64,000 nt of DNA from VGBV01 sp963813725 (GCA_963813725.1 CAWFAI010000013.1:310001-374000); one strand, 5' to 3'; numbered from the stretch's first letter, positions 35,552 through 47,016 are shown. Made by a program: numbers and translations. The notes: generated from the sequence alone by a model not told the origin.

Positions 35552-36181
35552 CTACTCGCTCACGACCACGCGCGCCGGCCGCAGCACCTGGCCATCCAGC
35601 CGGTAGCCGCGCTCGAGCGTTTCCAGCACGGTTCCCGGCTTTGTGTCCGGGGGGGCCGCGCGGGTGGAGAGGGCCTCGTGCCAGGCGGGGTCGAAGGGCT
35701 CGCCGGCGGGGTCATAGGCCTCGACCCCCGCCCGCTGCAGCGCCTGCCGCAGCTCGCGCAGGACCAGGGCCACGCCGTGGGCCAGCGCGTCCCGGGCCGA
35801 GACCTCCTCGCTCGGGCTCTCGCCCTCGCCTCGATCGGCCGCCTCCAGGTCGACCCCGGCGACCGCGACGGCCCGCTCGAGGTTGTCGAGCACGGGGATC
35901 AGCTCGCGGGCAAGCTCGGCTCGCCCGCGGGCGGCCGCCTCGCTCGTCTCCGAGGCGACCCGCTTGCGGTAGTTGTCGAAGTCGGCCTTGGTGCGCTGGG
36001 CCAGCTCGAGGTACTCGTCGCGCTCGCGCTGGGCTGCGGTGAGCTCGTCGAGATCCTGCTCCACCGCCTCTCCCGCCTCCTCCGTCGCGGCTTCAGAAGC
36101 GCGGGCCTCGCTCCGTTCGGCCTTCTTGGCGGCCGCCTCGTTCTCGGCGGCCGCCTGCGCGGCGACTCGCTCTTCGCTCAT
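35552..36181 (-). CDS. grpE: GrpE nucleotide exchange factor
   Basis: GrpE releases ADP from DnaK. The 209-residue protein has a long charged N-terminal coiled coil (ERDEYLELAQRTKADFDNYRKRV), the helical ELIPVLDNLERAV, and the C-terminal beta-wing with FDPAWHEALS and VLETLERGYRLDGQVLRPARVVV. The N-terminal Ala/Glu-rich stretch is longer than in E. coli. It lies 6 nt after dnaK. Confidence 0.94.
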   Translation of the reverse strand: MSEERVAAQAAAENEAAAKKAERSEARASEAATEEAGEAVEQDLDELTAAQRERDEYLELAQRTKADFDNYRKRVASETSEAAARGRAELARELIPVLDNLERAVAVAGVDLEAADRGEGESPSEEVSARDALAHGVALVLRELRQALQRAGVEAYDPAGEPFDPAWHEALSTRAAPPDTKPGTVLETLERGYRLDGQVLRPARVVVSE

Positions 36182-36187
36182 GGCCGC

Positions 36188-38101
<1,914 letters not shown>

Positions 38102-38131
38102 GATTCGTTCCTCCAAAGCTTGCGTTACAAA

Positions 38132-38154
38132 ATCTGAGTCTTAGTGTGGCAGAT
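38132..38154. promoter_or_regulatory. Degenerate HAIR-like operator upstream of dnaK
   Basis: ATCTGAGT-CTTAGTG-TGGCAGAT has the same 8-7-8 layout as the perfect clpB site and an identical left arm; the right arm keeps CAGAT but loses the ACT of ACTCAGAT. The position, 31 nt before the dnaK start, suits an HspR operator of lower affinity. Confidence 0.6.
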
Positions 38155-38180
38155 CGGTGCGAGAAAGTAAACCAGGAACG

Positions 38181-38215
38181 AAAAAGGGCCCGGCGCGCGA
38201 GGCGAGCCGGGCCCT
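38181..38215 (-). terminator. Intrinsic terminator, leftward
   Basis: AGGGCCCGGC (38185-38194) and GCCGGGCCCT (38206-38215) form a perfect 10-bp stem with an 11-nt loop. Read leftward, it is followed by a run of five T. It should end the transcript from the nuclease/phosphatase-like gene before dnaK. Confidence 0.9.
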
Positions 38216-38241
38216 GAGCAGCGCCGCCGAGGCGGGCTTGA

Positions 38242-39490
38242 CTACTTCTTCTTCGCGGCCGCCAGGTTCAGCAGGCTGGTGACCCCGGCGTGGTCCGACG
38301 GATAGAGGCCGCTGACGGGCGCGCGACCGGTCACGAAGCCCTTCTTGAACTTGACCTGCTTCGAGTTCGTCATCACGTGGTCGATGTGATGATCGAAGTC
38401 CGCGATCGAGCCGCCGACCAGGTTGGAATCGCTGAGGCAGCAGCTCATCGGATTCGAGGTGTCGACCGGCCTGAAGCCTCCGGCGACGAGGGCGTTGTAG
38501 GCGAGCACGTCGCCGTCGTTGCCCACGGTGTCGTCGTCCGAGTTCAGGTCACCGAGCAGGATCACCGGCAGCTTGCCGGTCGCCGGGCCGCCGGGAGCGA
38601 TCAGCGACTGAGCCTGCGCCTGACGGACCTCGCCCTGGCCCACCGTGGTGCCCTGGTTGGTGGTGTTGGAGGTGGCGCTGTCGAACGCCTCGTGGTGCAG
38701 GTTCACGAACTTGAACCAGCCGCTTCCGCGAACCTTGGCCTCCAGGGCCGTCCAGCCGCGTGTGACGTCGATCGGGAAGCCCGACACGCTGACCTGCAGC
38801 AGCGTCGGGAACGTGCCCTGGCTGGGCTTGCGGGTCTTGACGCCTGCTTTCTGCTTGACGAGGATCACGTCGCGCATGGTCAGACGGCCATTCCGATCCG
38901 CGCCCGCGAGGCCCCCATTTGGGTCCCCTTGGTCGTTGGCCGGAGTCTCGAAGTCGAACTCCTCGTTGACGACGACCGCCTTGTAGCGCAGGCACTTGCC
39001 GCCGTTCTTGGCCGCTTGCCGCCCTTCTTCTTGCCCTTCTTGCACTTCGTGTTGTTGACCTCCGCCAGCAGCAGCGCCAGGAAGTCGTACTCGACCTGGG
39101 TCGCCTTGGGCGGGAATACGTCGAGCGGAGTAGGGCGCGGTGCGCCAGAGCGCGACCTCCTGCAGGCCGACCAGGTCGGGCTGGCGCTTCTTGATCTCGC
39201 CCGCCAGTGCCTTTGCTCGGAGCGGGAAGTTCGTGCGATCGACCTGGTTCACGACCTCGCCGGCTCCGTCGGCGAGCTCGTCCGGGTTGGTCGCCGCCAG
39301 GCCCGGGCCGAGGTCGGCGCCGAGGTAGACGTTGCGGGTCATCACGGTGACGTTCTCGCCCTTCTTCTTTCCCTTCCCCTTTGCAGCATCCGCGACGCCG
39401 GGGATCATCGTCACGCCGAGGGCGGCGACGAGAGCGCGAGCAGGGCCGGGTGGCGCGGGAGCGCTGGGGGGACACGTGCTGGTGACTCAA
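38242..39490 (-). CDS. Secreted endonuclease/exonuclease/phosphatase-family protein, several frameshifts
   Basis: Motifs of the EEP metal-dependent phosphodiesterase fold are present: MTRNVYLGADL, LVGLQEVALW (metal Glu), NLHHEAF, LLGDLNSDDD and SDHAGVTSLL (catalytic His), plus FDHHIDHVM. A signal peptide (RHPALLALVAALGVTMIPGVADAA) can be read only across frames. About four indels are needed: in the G-run at 39466-39471, near 39427-39440, near 39121-39133 and near 39008-39018. The TTG at 39490 has AAAGGAG upstream. The substrate could be nucleic acid, lipid or sugar phosphate. This is the most damaged gene in the window, so it is either an error hotspot or a pseudogene. Confidence 0.7.
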
Positions 39491-39549
39491 GGCGAAGCTC
39501 CTTTCGATCTCGCCGCGCCGACGGCCGGCGGCGAATCTCCTCCATGGAA

Positions 39550-39566
39550 GGAATGTAAAACGTTCC
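39550..39566. promoter_or_regulatory. Dyad GGAATGT-AAA-ACGTTCC
   Basis: Seven-base arms match at six positions around a 3-nt spacer. The leftward strand contains TACATT, a -10-like hexamer, inside the dyad. It lies upstream of the leftward EEP gene and beyond the end of the cytochrome gene. The binding protein is unknown. Confidence 0.35.
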
Positions 39567-39590
39567 GAGCCCGGGAAGTTGCGCTGGGGC

Positions 39591-39980
39591 CTAGCGGTCC
39601 CCGGCCACTTGGGCCACGAATTCCGAGACCTCCTTGGCCTGCGGGCCCGTGAGGATGCCCTTCGGCATCTTGCCGCCGATGCCGTTCAGCACCGCGCTCA
39701 GCACGCGGGGCTGGATCGTGGCGGGATCGGGCGGGGTGGGGCTCGGGGGCGCCAGCAGCTCGTCCAGGTCGGGGCCGACGACGCCGTCGGTGCCCGCCTT
39801 GTAGAGGGTGTGGCAGGAGCCGCAGTTGGTCACGAACAGCTCCTTGCCCTGCTCCAGGTCCGCGGGGACGCTCTGGGGCGAGGCCTCTTCGCCACCCTCG
39901 CGGCTGATCGCCCAGGCGGGGATCAGGACCGCGAACAGGACCGCGGCGATGCCGAACATGACGAGCGTGCTGCGCTTCAT
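39591..39980 (-). CDS. Membrane-anchored c-type cytochrome
   Basis: The 129-residue protein has an N-terminal membrane anchor (TLVMFGIAAVLFAVLIPAWA) and one class I cytochrome c domain: QGKELFVTNCGSCHTLY (CxxCH heme site, Cys at about 53 and 56), and a likely axial Met in GIGGKMPKGIL near residue 104. This fits a small electron carrier on the outer face of the membrane. It is not next to any oxidase gene. Confidence 0.88.
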   Translation of the reverse strand: MKRSTLVMFGIAAVLFAVLIPAWAISREGGEEASPQSVPADLEQGKELFVTNCGSCHTLYKAGTDGVVGPDLDELLAPPSPTPPDPATIQPRVLSAVLNGIGGKMPKGILTGPQAKEVSEFVAQVAGDR

Positions 39981-40013
39981 CGGGGCCGCAGCATATAGCC
40001 GCGCGTGCCGCGC

Positions 40014-40805
40014 TCAGCCACCCACCGCGACGACCTCTCTGAAGTAGGGGCACATCCGGCGCAGCTCGCATTCCTCGCAGCGCGGGCGGGGCCGGCAGAG
40101 CGCGCGACCGTGGCGGATCAGGTTGACGTGGAGCTCGTAGGCGTCCTCGGGCGGGGTGATGGCGAGCATCTCGTCGTGGGCCTCGTCGAAAGAGGCACCC
40201 TCGCGAAACAGCCCCAGCCGCGCGCCGACCCGCTTCACGTGGGTGTCGACCGGGATCTCGGGGCGGTCGAACGTGAAGATGAGGACGCAGGCCGCGGTCT
40301 TGCGGCCGACCCCCGGCAGGTCGGTGAGGTAGTCGAGGGCCTGCTGCCTCGGCGCCTCGGCCAGCCAGTCGAGGTCCGGAGGGTCGCCGATGTTCTCGAG
40401 CACGTGCTGGATCCGCGGCGTCTTCGAGGGCGCGAGGCCGCCGGGGCGCAGCGCCTCCTCGAGCTCACCGGGCGGGGCGTCCCGGACCTGCTCCCAGGTG
40501 GGGAAGCGCTCGCGCATGCGCCCGTAGGCGACGTCTCGGTTGCGGTCGTTGGTGTTCTGGGAGAGGATCGTCCGCACGAGCTCGGCGATCGGGTGCCCGT
40601 GGGGCTCGTTCACCGGGCGGCCGTACATCTGCCGCAGCCGGTCGCGAATCGCGAGCACGCGCCTCCGCGAGGGCCGCTTCCAGGAAGCGTCTCGCTTCGG
40701 GACCCGGCCCAGGTCCTCGGCCAGGCCGATGCGGCGGCCGCGCTCGGCCAGCTCCCGGGCCCGGCGGTCGGGTTCGGCGATCGCGCGCTTGCTCGGCAGC
40801 GGCAC
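40014..40805 (-). CDS. nth: Endonuclease III-type DNA glycosylase/AP lyase
   Basis: Nth removes oxidised pyrimidines and nicks the abasic site. The roughly 263-residue protein has ELVRTILSQNTNDRN, the helix-hairpin-helix LPGVGRKTAACVL with the catalytic Lys, and IPVDTHVKRVGARLGL with the catalytic Asp. The C-terminal 4Fe-4S ligands read CRPRPRCEECELRRMC (C-x5-C-x2-C-x5-C), one residue shorter in the first gap than the common C-x6. The GTG at 40805 begins VPLPSKRAIAEP; the first 50 residues are a basic extension. It diverges from an alpha/beta hydrolase gene 55 nt away. Confidence 0.9.
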   Translation of the reverse strand: MPLPSKRAIAEPDRRARELAERGRRIGLAEDLGRVPKRDASWKRPSRRRVLAIRDRLRQMYGRPVNEPHGHPIAELVRTILSQNTNDRNRDVAYGRMRERFPTWEQVRDAPPGELEEALRPGGLAPSKTPRIQHVLENIGDPPDLDWLAEAPRQQALDYLTDLPGVGRKTAACVLIFTFDRPEIPVDTHVKRVGARLGLFREGASFDEAHDEMLAITPPEDAYELHVNLIRHGRALCRPRPRCEECELRRMCPYFREVVAVGG

Positions 40806-40860
40806 GCGGCGAGGATATTGTCCGCGCCCGCATGAGCCACCGTCAAGCCACCGGGACGCG

Positions 40861-41695
40861 ATGAGCGTGCCGCTGCAGACCGGCAGCGTCGTCGTGGACG
40901 GCGTCGGCACCTTCTTCCGGCGGCTGCCCGGGGAGGGGCCGCCGACCGTGTTCGTGCACGGCGTCCCGACCCATTCCGAGGAGTGGACCCCGTTCCTGGA
41001 GCGGATGCAAGGGCCCGCCCTGGCCTTCGACCTGCCGGGCTTCGGCCGCTCCGAGCGGCCGCCACCGAGAGCGCTTCGACTGCTCGGTCCACGCGTACGC
41101 CGCCCACTTCGAACGGGTGCTGGAGAGCCTGGGGATCGGGGAGTACCAACTGGTCGTCCACGACTGGGGCGCGGTCGGCCTGATCGCCGCCCAGCGCCAG
41201 CCCGAGCGGGTGCGCCGGCTCTGCGTGATCAACGCGGTGCCTCTGCTGCCCGGCTACCGCTGGCACCGCACGGCCCGCGGCTGGCGGACCCCGGTGCTGG
41301 GCGAGCTCTCGACCCGGGGCTGGACCCGCGGGCTGCTGGCGCTGGGCCTGCGCGAGTCGCGAGGCGACTGGAGTCCGCACGACCCGGAGTTCGTGGACAT
41401 GATCTGGGACCACCTCGACCGTGGGACCTTCCAGGCGATCCTGCGGCTCTACCGCTCGGCGCCGGAGTCCGAGCTGGCCCGCCTGGGCGCAGGCCTCGGC
41501 GCGATCGAGGCGCCGGCGCTGGTCGTCTGGGGCAACAGGGACCGCTACATCCCCGCCCGCTTCGGCCCGGCCTTCGCCGACGCGCTGGGCGACGCCGAGC
41601 TGCTGGCGCGGCCCGAGCTGGGCCACTGGCCGTGGCTGGAGGACCGGGCTCTGGTCGATCGCATCTGTGGCTTCATCGAGGCGCCGGCAAGATGA
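40861..41695 (+). CDS. Alpha/beta hydrolase, dehalogenase/epoxide-hydrolase-like, frameshifted
   Basis: The fold shows the oxyanion motif TVFVHGVPTHSEEW, the nucleophile elbow VVHDWGAVG with an Asp nucleophile, the acid in WGNRDRYIP and the His in PELGHWPWLED. An Asp nucleophile points to haloalkane dehalogenases and epoxide hydrolases, not esterases. The frame breaks near 41065-41080 (PPPRA, then FDCSVHAYAAHFERVL); one extra base explains it, and 835 nt is 278 codons plus one. The ATG at 40861 is the only sensible start. Confidence 0.8.
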
Positions 41696-41774
41696 AGCGG
41701 GGCGGCTGCCCGCTGCCCGCTGCGTGCCGAAAATCACGCGAGTTGTTACCGAGCGGTGACTAGAATCTTCGACC

Positions 41775-42542
41775 GTGCGCGCGCTGATCGCGAGGACAGA
41801 AGGATGGCTTCCCCACGGCTGGGGTGACGCCGGGCGCCAGCTCGGGCTGTTCGTGCTGGCCGACCTCTGCTACGAGACCGTGCGGGGAATCGCCGACGGC
41901 CAGCGCGTCGAGGCCTACTCGAACGCCGCCTGGGTGATCGACGTCGAGTCCGCGACCGGCACGTTCTTCGAGCCGGACCTGCAGGGGGCGCTGCTGAACT
42001 TCCAGTGGGTCGTGGACCTGGCCAACTTCTCCTACATGAACACCCACTTCGTGCTCACGACCGGGTTTTTGGTCTGGCTCTACCTCTACCGCAACGAGCA
42101 CTTCTACTTCGTGCGCAACATGTTCATGGTCGCGATGGGGCTGGCGCTGGTCGGCTACGCGCTGGTGCCCACCGCGCCGCCGCGGCTGATCGACGGCTAC
42201 GGCTTCGTCGACACGATCAACCAATACGCGCAGGTGACTCACGACTCGGCGCTGGTCAAGCTGTTCATCAACCCCTACGCGGCGATCCCTAGCATGCACT
42301 GCGCCTTCGCCCTGATGATCGGCGCCACCGGCGCGCTGATCGCCCGCCACACAATCACCCGGATCCTCTGGTGCGCCTATCCCCTCTTCGTGCTCTTCGT
42401 CGTCATCGCCACCGCCAACCACTTCTGGCTGGACGGGGCGATCGGATGGGTCGTGGCCGGCGTCTCCGCCCTGGCGGCGGCCCAGCTGGCCCGGATGCGC
42501 CCGGCCGCCTGGTCCTTCGGGCAGCGCCCGGCGACGGCTTGA
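41775..42542 (+). CDS. PAP2-type membrane phosphatase/transferase (first copy)
   Basis: This 255-residue integral membrane protein has about six segments. The PAP2 active-site motifs are the split form found in the inositol-phosphotransferase-like group: NPYAAIPSMHCAFAL (PSMH) and ATANHFWLDGAIGW (H-x3-D). The Arg/Pro motif is represented by YALVPTAPPRLI. It may dephosphorylate a lipid phosphate or transfer a head group. The GTG at 41775 has TAGAAT 8 nt upstream and no Shine-Dalgarno, so it is probably leaderless and opens the inositol-lipid set. Confidence 0.85.
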   Translation: MRALIARTEGWLPHGWGDAGRQLGLFVLADLCYETVRGIADGQRVEAYSNAAWVIDVESATGTFFEPDLQGALLNFQWVVDLANFSYMNTHFVLTTGFLVWLYLYRNEHFYFVRNMFMVAMGLALVGYALVPTAPPRLIDGYGFVDTINQYAQVTHDSALVKLFINPYAAIPSMHCAFALMIGATGALIARHTITRILWCAYPLFVLFVVIATANHFWLDGAIGWVVAGVSALAAAQLARMRPAAWSFGQRPATA

Positions 42543-44203
42543 GCAACGCGACCGGCGCCGTGCGGGCTCCCGGCGACTCAGCGGGCCGCCACCGGTTCCG
42601 GCGCTACGCCGAGCCCGGCCTGGTCGCGGCCGCGTTCGGGATCCTCTACCTCATCATCGAGCCCTCCAGCGCGGACCACGCCGCGCAGGCCTTCCGCTCG
42701 GGGCTGTTCGAGGACGAGGGCCTCTCGGCCTGGAACAACCTCTGGTTCGGCGGCCATCACACCCCGGGGTACAGCGTGCTGTTCCCCTTCCTGGGCTCTG
42801 CCATCGGCCCGCGCGAGACCGGCGCGATCGCAACCGTGATCGCGGCGGTGCTGTTCAGCGCCATCGCCTACGAGCGCTGGGGAGATCGAGCCCGGCTCGG
42901 CGTGATCTGGTTCGCCGCAGGAGCCTCGATCAACCTCTTCACCGGCCGCCTGGCGTTCGCGCTCGGGATCGCGATCGCGCTGGCCGCGGTCCTCGCCGCC
43001 CAGCGCGGCTGGCGGCCGCTGGGGATCGCCTTCGCGATCCTGACCCCGCTGGCGAGCCCGGTCGCCGCGCTGTTTTTGGCCTGCGCCGCCGTCGCGCACT
43101 CCGTCGCCGAGCGCAGCCGCGCCGGGCTCGAGCTGGCCGTGGCGGCGCTCGGGACGGCCGTGCTGCTGGCGCTCGCCTTCCCCGAGGGCGGCACCGAGCC
43201 CTTCGTCGCCTCCAGCTTCCAGCCGGCGATCCTGATCGCGATCGCGGTCTTCATCGCGATCCCGAAGGAGGAGAGGCTGCTGCGCTATGGCGTCGCCGCC
43301 TACGCCGCTGCGCTCGCCGGCGCGTTCCTGATCGACTCGCCGATGGGAGGGAACGCGACCCGGATGGGCGCCCTCTTCCTCGGGCCTGCGCTGGCCTTCG
43401 GGCTGTGGCGCCGCCAGAAGTTGGCGCTGGTGCTGCTGGCGCCGTTCCTGGTCTACTGGCAGTGGTCCCCGGTGGTCCGCGATCTCGAGACCGTTGCGGC
43501 CCAGCCCTCTGTCGAGTCCTCCTACTACGCGCCGGTGCGGGACTTCGTGCGGGGGGTCCCCGGCCACCAGCGCCACCGCGTCGAGGTGCTCCCGGCCGAG
43601 CATCACTGGGAGGCCGCGCACGTGCCGCGCGGGATCTACATCGCCCGCGGCTGGGAGCGCCAGCTGGACCGAAAGCTCAACGCCCTCTTCTATGAGGACG
43701 AGAGCGGGCCGCTCACCTCCGCCGCCTACCGGGCCTGGCTCGACGATCTCGCCGTCGGGTTCATCGCCGTGCCGGGCAGCGCGCTCGACTACGCGGCCGA
43801 GGCCGAGGCCCGGCTGATCGCCAAGGGCCTGCCCTACCTGACCAAGGCCTTCGTCAGCCGGGACTGGACGATCTACCGGGTCGAGGACCCCTCGCCGCTC
43901 GCCTTCGGAGCGGGCACGAGCGTGAAGCTGACCCCGGAGGGATTCACCCTGGTCGCCGACTCGCCTGGGGCAATCGTGGTCAAGGTCCGCTGGACCCCTT
44001 ACTGGTCGATCGAGGAGGGCACCGGCTGCGTCGACGAATCGACGAACGGCTTCACGCGGGTGATCGCTCCCGAGCCGGGCCGGTTCCGGATCGGCGTCGA
44101 TTTCAGCCCGCTGCGCGCGCTCGATGGCGACCGGCGCTGCGCCGACCACCCCCCGGTCACCAGCGGGTGGGAGGAGGCGGCCAGGAGGGACCGGGCCGAG
44201 TGA
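42539..44203 (+). CDS. Polytopic membrane protein, GT-C-like
   Basis: About ten membrane segments fill residues 20-310, followed by a soluble C-terminal domain of about 240 residues. The first extracytoplasmic loop holds an acidic pair and conserved aromatic residues (FEDEGLSAWNNLWFGGHHTPGYS), the usual layout of GT-C glycosyltransferases that use polyprenyl-linked sugars. The family is not one I recognise with confidence. The TTG at 42539 overlaps the stop of the first PAP2 gene; GTG 42560 is an alternative. Its place between two PAP2 genes suggests a part in lipid or lipoglycan assembly. Confidence 0.65.
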   Translation: MSNATGAVRAPGDSAGRHRFRRYAEPGLVAAAFGILYLIIEPSSADHAAQAFRSGLFEDEGLSAWNNLWFGGHHTPGYSVLFPFLGSAIGPRETGAIATVIAAVLFSAIAYERWGDRARLGVIWFAAGASINLFTGRLAFALGIAIALAAVLAAQRGWRPLGIAFAILTPLASPVAALFLACAAVAHSVAERSRAGLELAVAALGTAVLLALAFPEGGTEPFVASSFQPAILIAIAVFIAIPKEERLLRYGVAAYAAALAGAFLIDSPMGGNATRMGALFLGPALAFGLWRRQKLALVLLAPFLVYWQWSPVVRDLETVAAQPSVESSYYAPVRDFVRGVPGHQRHRVEVLPAEHHWEAAHVPRGIYIARGWERQLDRKLNALFYEDESGPLTSAAYRAWLDDLAVGFIAVPGSALDYAAEAEARLIAKGLPYLTKAFVSRDWTIYRVEDPSPLAFGAGTSVKLTPEGFTLVADSPGAIVVKVRWTPYWSIEEGTGCVDESTNGFTRVIAPEPGRFRIGVDFSPLRALDGDRRCADHPPVTSGWEEAARRDRAE

Positions 44204-44206
44204 GCC

Positions 44207-45031
44207 TTGGCCGTTCCCTCTCGCCGCGCGCCCTTGACCGCTGACGGCCTGCGGCGGCGCCTGCTGCCGCGGGGCCCTCTGGACCTGCTGGTCCAGTTCG
44301 TCGTGATCGCGGTCGCCTACACGGCGTGGCGCTACGCACGCGGCGCCGTCGCCCCGGCGGACCTGTCGGCGGCTTTCGCCAGCGGCCGCGACCTCGTTGA
44401 CTTCGAGCGCTCGATCGGGACCCTGATCGAGGCCGATGTGCAGAGCTGGGCCCTGGAGCAGGAGTCGACCGCTGGGCTGGCGCGCTGGGGCTACGCCAAC
44501 CTTCATTTCAAGGGCAGCGTGCTGGCGCTGCTGGTGATCTTCTTCGCCTATCGCGGCAGCTACGGCTTCGTGCGTAATACGGTGATCGCCGCGATGGCGA
44601 TCTCGGTGCTCTGCTACTGGCTCTATCCCGTCGCCCCGCCCCGCTTCCTGGAGGAGCTTGGGCTGGACGGGGCGACCGCTGTCACCGGCAACAACTCGCT
44701 GCTGAGCGACCCAGGCAACCCGTTCTTCAACCCGGTCGCGGCGGTTCCCTCGATGCACGTCGGCCTCTCGGTGATCTTCGCCTGGTCGCTTGCGCTGCTG
44801 GTCCCCTGGCGAGCGCTGAAGGCCTTGCTGTTCGCCTATCCGCTGCTGATGACCTACGTGGTCGTGGCCAGCGGCAACCACTATTGGATCGACGCGCTGT
44901 TCGGCCTGCTCGCCGCAGGGGCGGCTGCCGGCATCGCCATCCTGCTCGCGCGGCTGAATCCCGACTGGGCCTTTCGCGCGCCGGCGGAGCCACAGGCTGC
45001 CTCGCCGGGCGCTCAGATGGTGGCCGCGTGA
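44207..45031 (+). CDS. PAP2-type membrane phosphatase/transferase (second copy)
   Basis: This 274-residue paralogue of the gene at 41775 has the same motif set: YPVAPPRFLEEL, NPVAAVPSMHVGLSVIF and VVASGNHYWIDALFGL. Six or so membrane segments are visible. The start TTG at 44207 lies 3 nt after the previous stop; TTG 44232 is an alternative. Its stop overlaps the start of the next gene (GTGA). With the phosphatidyltransferase downstream, one PAP2 protein could remove phosphate from phosphatidylinositol phosphate (inference). Confidence 0.83.
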   Translation: MAVPSRRAPLTADGLRRRLLPRGPLDLLVQFVVIAVAYTAWRYARGAVAPADLSAAFASGRDLVDFERSIGTLIEADVQSWALEQESTAGLARWGYANLHFKGSVLALLVIFFAYRGSYGFVRNTVIAAMAISVLCYWLYPVAPPRFLEELGLDGATAVTGNNSLLSDPGNPFFNPVAAVPSMHVGLSVIFAWSLALLVPWRALKALLFAYPLLMTYVVVASGNHYWIDALFGLLAAGAAAGIAILLARLNPDWAFRAPAEPQAASPGAQMVAA

Positions 45032-45735
45032 ACGACCGGCCTGAACGGATCGAGCGGCCCGAGCGGCCCGAGCGAGCCGAGCGACCCGTGGCGGCTGCGG
45101 CGGAGGAGATCTCGGCCAACATGCGCAACCGCCTGATCGAGTCCCGGCTGACGCCGAACGCCATCTCCATGGTCGGCCTGGCGGGCAATCTCGCCGCGGC
45201 GGTGCTGATCTGGCAGGGCTACTACTTCCTGGGGGGCGTCGCCTTCATCCTCGGCTCGGTCATGGACACGCTCGACGGCCGCTACGCGCGCGCCTCGGGC
45301 AAGGGCACGCTGTTCGGGGCCTTCCTGGACTCCACGCTCGACCGCGTCGAGGAGGGGATCGTGCTGACCGCGGTCGCCTACCGCTTCGCCGAGACCGGCG
45401 ACGAGTTCGCGGCCGCGATGTGCGTGGTCGTCGTGCTGGGCTCGCTGATGGTCTCCTACACCCGTGCCCGGGCAGAGGCGCTGGGGGTGGAATGCAAGGT
45501 CGGTGTCGCCACACGCCCCGTCAGAGTGGTCATACTGTCCATCGGCCTCGTCTTCGCAAAAGGGGCCGGCGTCTTCGACATCGAGCTGCTGGCTCCCGCG
45601 ATCTACGCGATGGCCGTGCTCACCGCCTTCACGGTCGTGCAGCGTGTCTGGCACGTCAGGAACGCGCTGAAGGAGATGGAGAGGACGCCCGAAGGGCCCC
45701 CGACCGGGGCAGAGGGCGCGACCGCGGACGTGTAA
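45028..45735 (+). CDS. CDP-alcohol phosphatidyltransferase, likely phosphatidylinositol-phosphate synthase
   Basis: The catalytic motif D-x2-DG-x2-AR-x8-G-x3-D-x3-D is complete at residues 80-105 (MDTLDGRYAR, then GAFLDSTLD). About six membrane segments follow an N-terminal run of RPER-type repeats (residues 4-20). These enzymes join CDP-diacylglycerol to an alcohol; the next gene makes inositol-1-phosphate, so phosphatidylinositol-phosphate synthase is the best guess. The GTG at 45028 overlaps the previous stop. Confidence 0.88.
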   Translation: MNDRPERIERPERPERAERPVAAAAEEISANMRNRLIESRLTPNAISMVGLAGNLAAAVLIWQGYYFLGGVAFILGSVMDTLDGRYARASGKGTLFGAFLDSTLDRVEEGIVLTAVAYRFAETGDEFAAAMCVVVVLGSLMVSYTRARAEALGVECKVGVATRPVRVVILSIGLVFAKGAGVFDIELLAPAIYAMAVLTAFTVVQRVWHVRNALKEMERTPEGPPTGAEGATADV

Positions 45736-45798
45736 CCGCATCGCCCCGCAAGTGTGGTTTGTGGGTCAAGACTTCGCATCCAGGAGGGTTTTCAGGCA

Positions 45799-47016
45799 AT
45801 GAGCACCGTCAATGGAAGAAAGAACGGCGCGGCCCGCAACGGCGCCCGCGACGACAAGGTCCGGGTCGCCATCGTCGGCGTCGGGAACTGCGCGAGCTCG
45901 TTCGTGCAGGGCATTGAGTACTACAAGGACGCCGACCCCGCCGAGCAGGTGCCTGGCCTGATGCACGTGGACCTGGGCGGCTACCACGTCCGCGACATCG
46001 AGTTCACCGCCGCTTTCGACATCGACGCCGACAAGGTCGGCAAGGACCTCTCCGAGGCGATCTTCTCGGGCCAGAACAACACCATGAAGTTCTCCGATGT
46101 CCCGAAGCTGGGCGTGAAGGTCCACCGCGGCATGACCCACGACGGCCTCGGCAAGTACCTGAAGGAGAAGATCACCAAGGCGCCGGGCAAGACCGCCGAC
46201 ATCGTCGGCATCCTGCAGGACACGCAGACCGACGTCGTCGTCTGCTACCTGCCGGTCGGCTCCGAGCAGGCGACCAAGTGGTACGTCGAGCAGGCGCTGG
46301 CCGCGGGCGTCGGCTTCGTCAACTGCCTGCCGGTGTTCATCGCCCGCGAGGACTACTGGAATGAGCGCTTCACCGAGGCGGGCCTGCCGATCATCGGCGA
46401 CGACATCAAGTCCCAGGTCGGCGCCACCATCGTGCACCGCCAGCTCGCCAGGCTGTTCGCCGACCGCGGGGTGCGCATGGAGCGGACCAGCCAGCTCAAC
46501 GTCGGCGGCAACATGGACTTCTACAACATGCTCGAGCGCGAGCGGCTGGAGTCCAAGAAGATCTCCAAGACGAACGCCGTCACCTCGATCATGGACCACG
46601 AGCTGCCGGCCGAGGACGTCTACATCGGCCCCTCGGACTACGTGCCGTGGCTGACCGATCGCAAGTGGGCGCACATCCGCGTCGAGGGCAAGTCCTTCGG
46701 CGACGTGCCGCTCAACGTCGAGCTGAAGCTCGAGGTCTGGGACTCGCCCAACTCCGCCGGCATCGTCATCGACGCGGTCCGCATCATCAAGCTGGCCCTG
46801 AACCACGGCATCGCCGGCCAGCTCGACGGGCCCTCGAGCTACCTGATGAAGTCGCCCCACAACCAGCGGCCCGATCCCGACGCGCGGGAGATGACCGAGG
46901 AGTTCATCGCCTCCCACGCCCGCCAGCGCGGCCTGCCGGTCGGCGGCGGCGGCAAGGACGGCGCCAAGAAGGCGAAGGGCAAGAAGAAGGACAAGAAGAA
47001 GGCCAAGGCCAAGTAG
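45799..47016 (+). CDS. ino1: Myo-inositol-1-phosphate synthase
   Basis: Ino1 turns glucose-6-phosphate into inositol-1-phosphate using NAD. The 405-residue protein has VRVAIVGVGNCASSFVQGIEYY (Rossmann loop), the catalytic region IIGDDIKSQVGATIVHRQLA, LNVGGNMDFYNM and SPNSAGIVIDAVRIIKLAL, all typical of the short actinobacterial enzyme. A Lys-rich tail (KKAKGKKKDKKKAKAK) is unusual. The ATG at 45799 has AGGAGG upstream. It supplies substrate for the phosphatidyltransferase just before it. Confidence 0.95.
   Translation: MSTVNGRKNGAARNGARDDKVRVAIVGVGNCASSFVQGIEYYKDADPAEQVPGLMHVDLGGYHVRDIEFTAAFDIDADKVGKDLSEAIFSGQNNTMKFSDVPKLGVKVHRGMTHDGLGKYLKEKITKAPGKTADIVGILQDTQTDVVVCYLPVGSEQATKWYVEQALAAGVGFVNCLPVFIAREDYWNERFTEAGLPIIGDDIKSQVGATIVHRQLARLFADRGVRMERTSQLNVGGNMDFYNMLERERLESKKISKTNAVTSIMDHELPAEDVYIGPSDYVPWLTDRKWAHIRVEGKSFGDVPLNVELKLEVWDSPNSAGIVIDAVRIIKLALNHGIAGQLDGPSSYLMKSPHNQRPDPDAREMTEEFIASHARQRGLPVGGGGKDGAKKAKGKKKDKKKAKAK

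Noticed and set aside
38644..39490. Long overlapping open frames on both strands through many genes, such as those opposite dnaK, clpB and purL
   Set aside because: They arise from high GC third-position bias; translations are Arg/Ala/Pro-rich and carry no family motifs.
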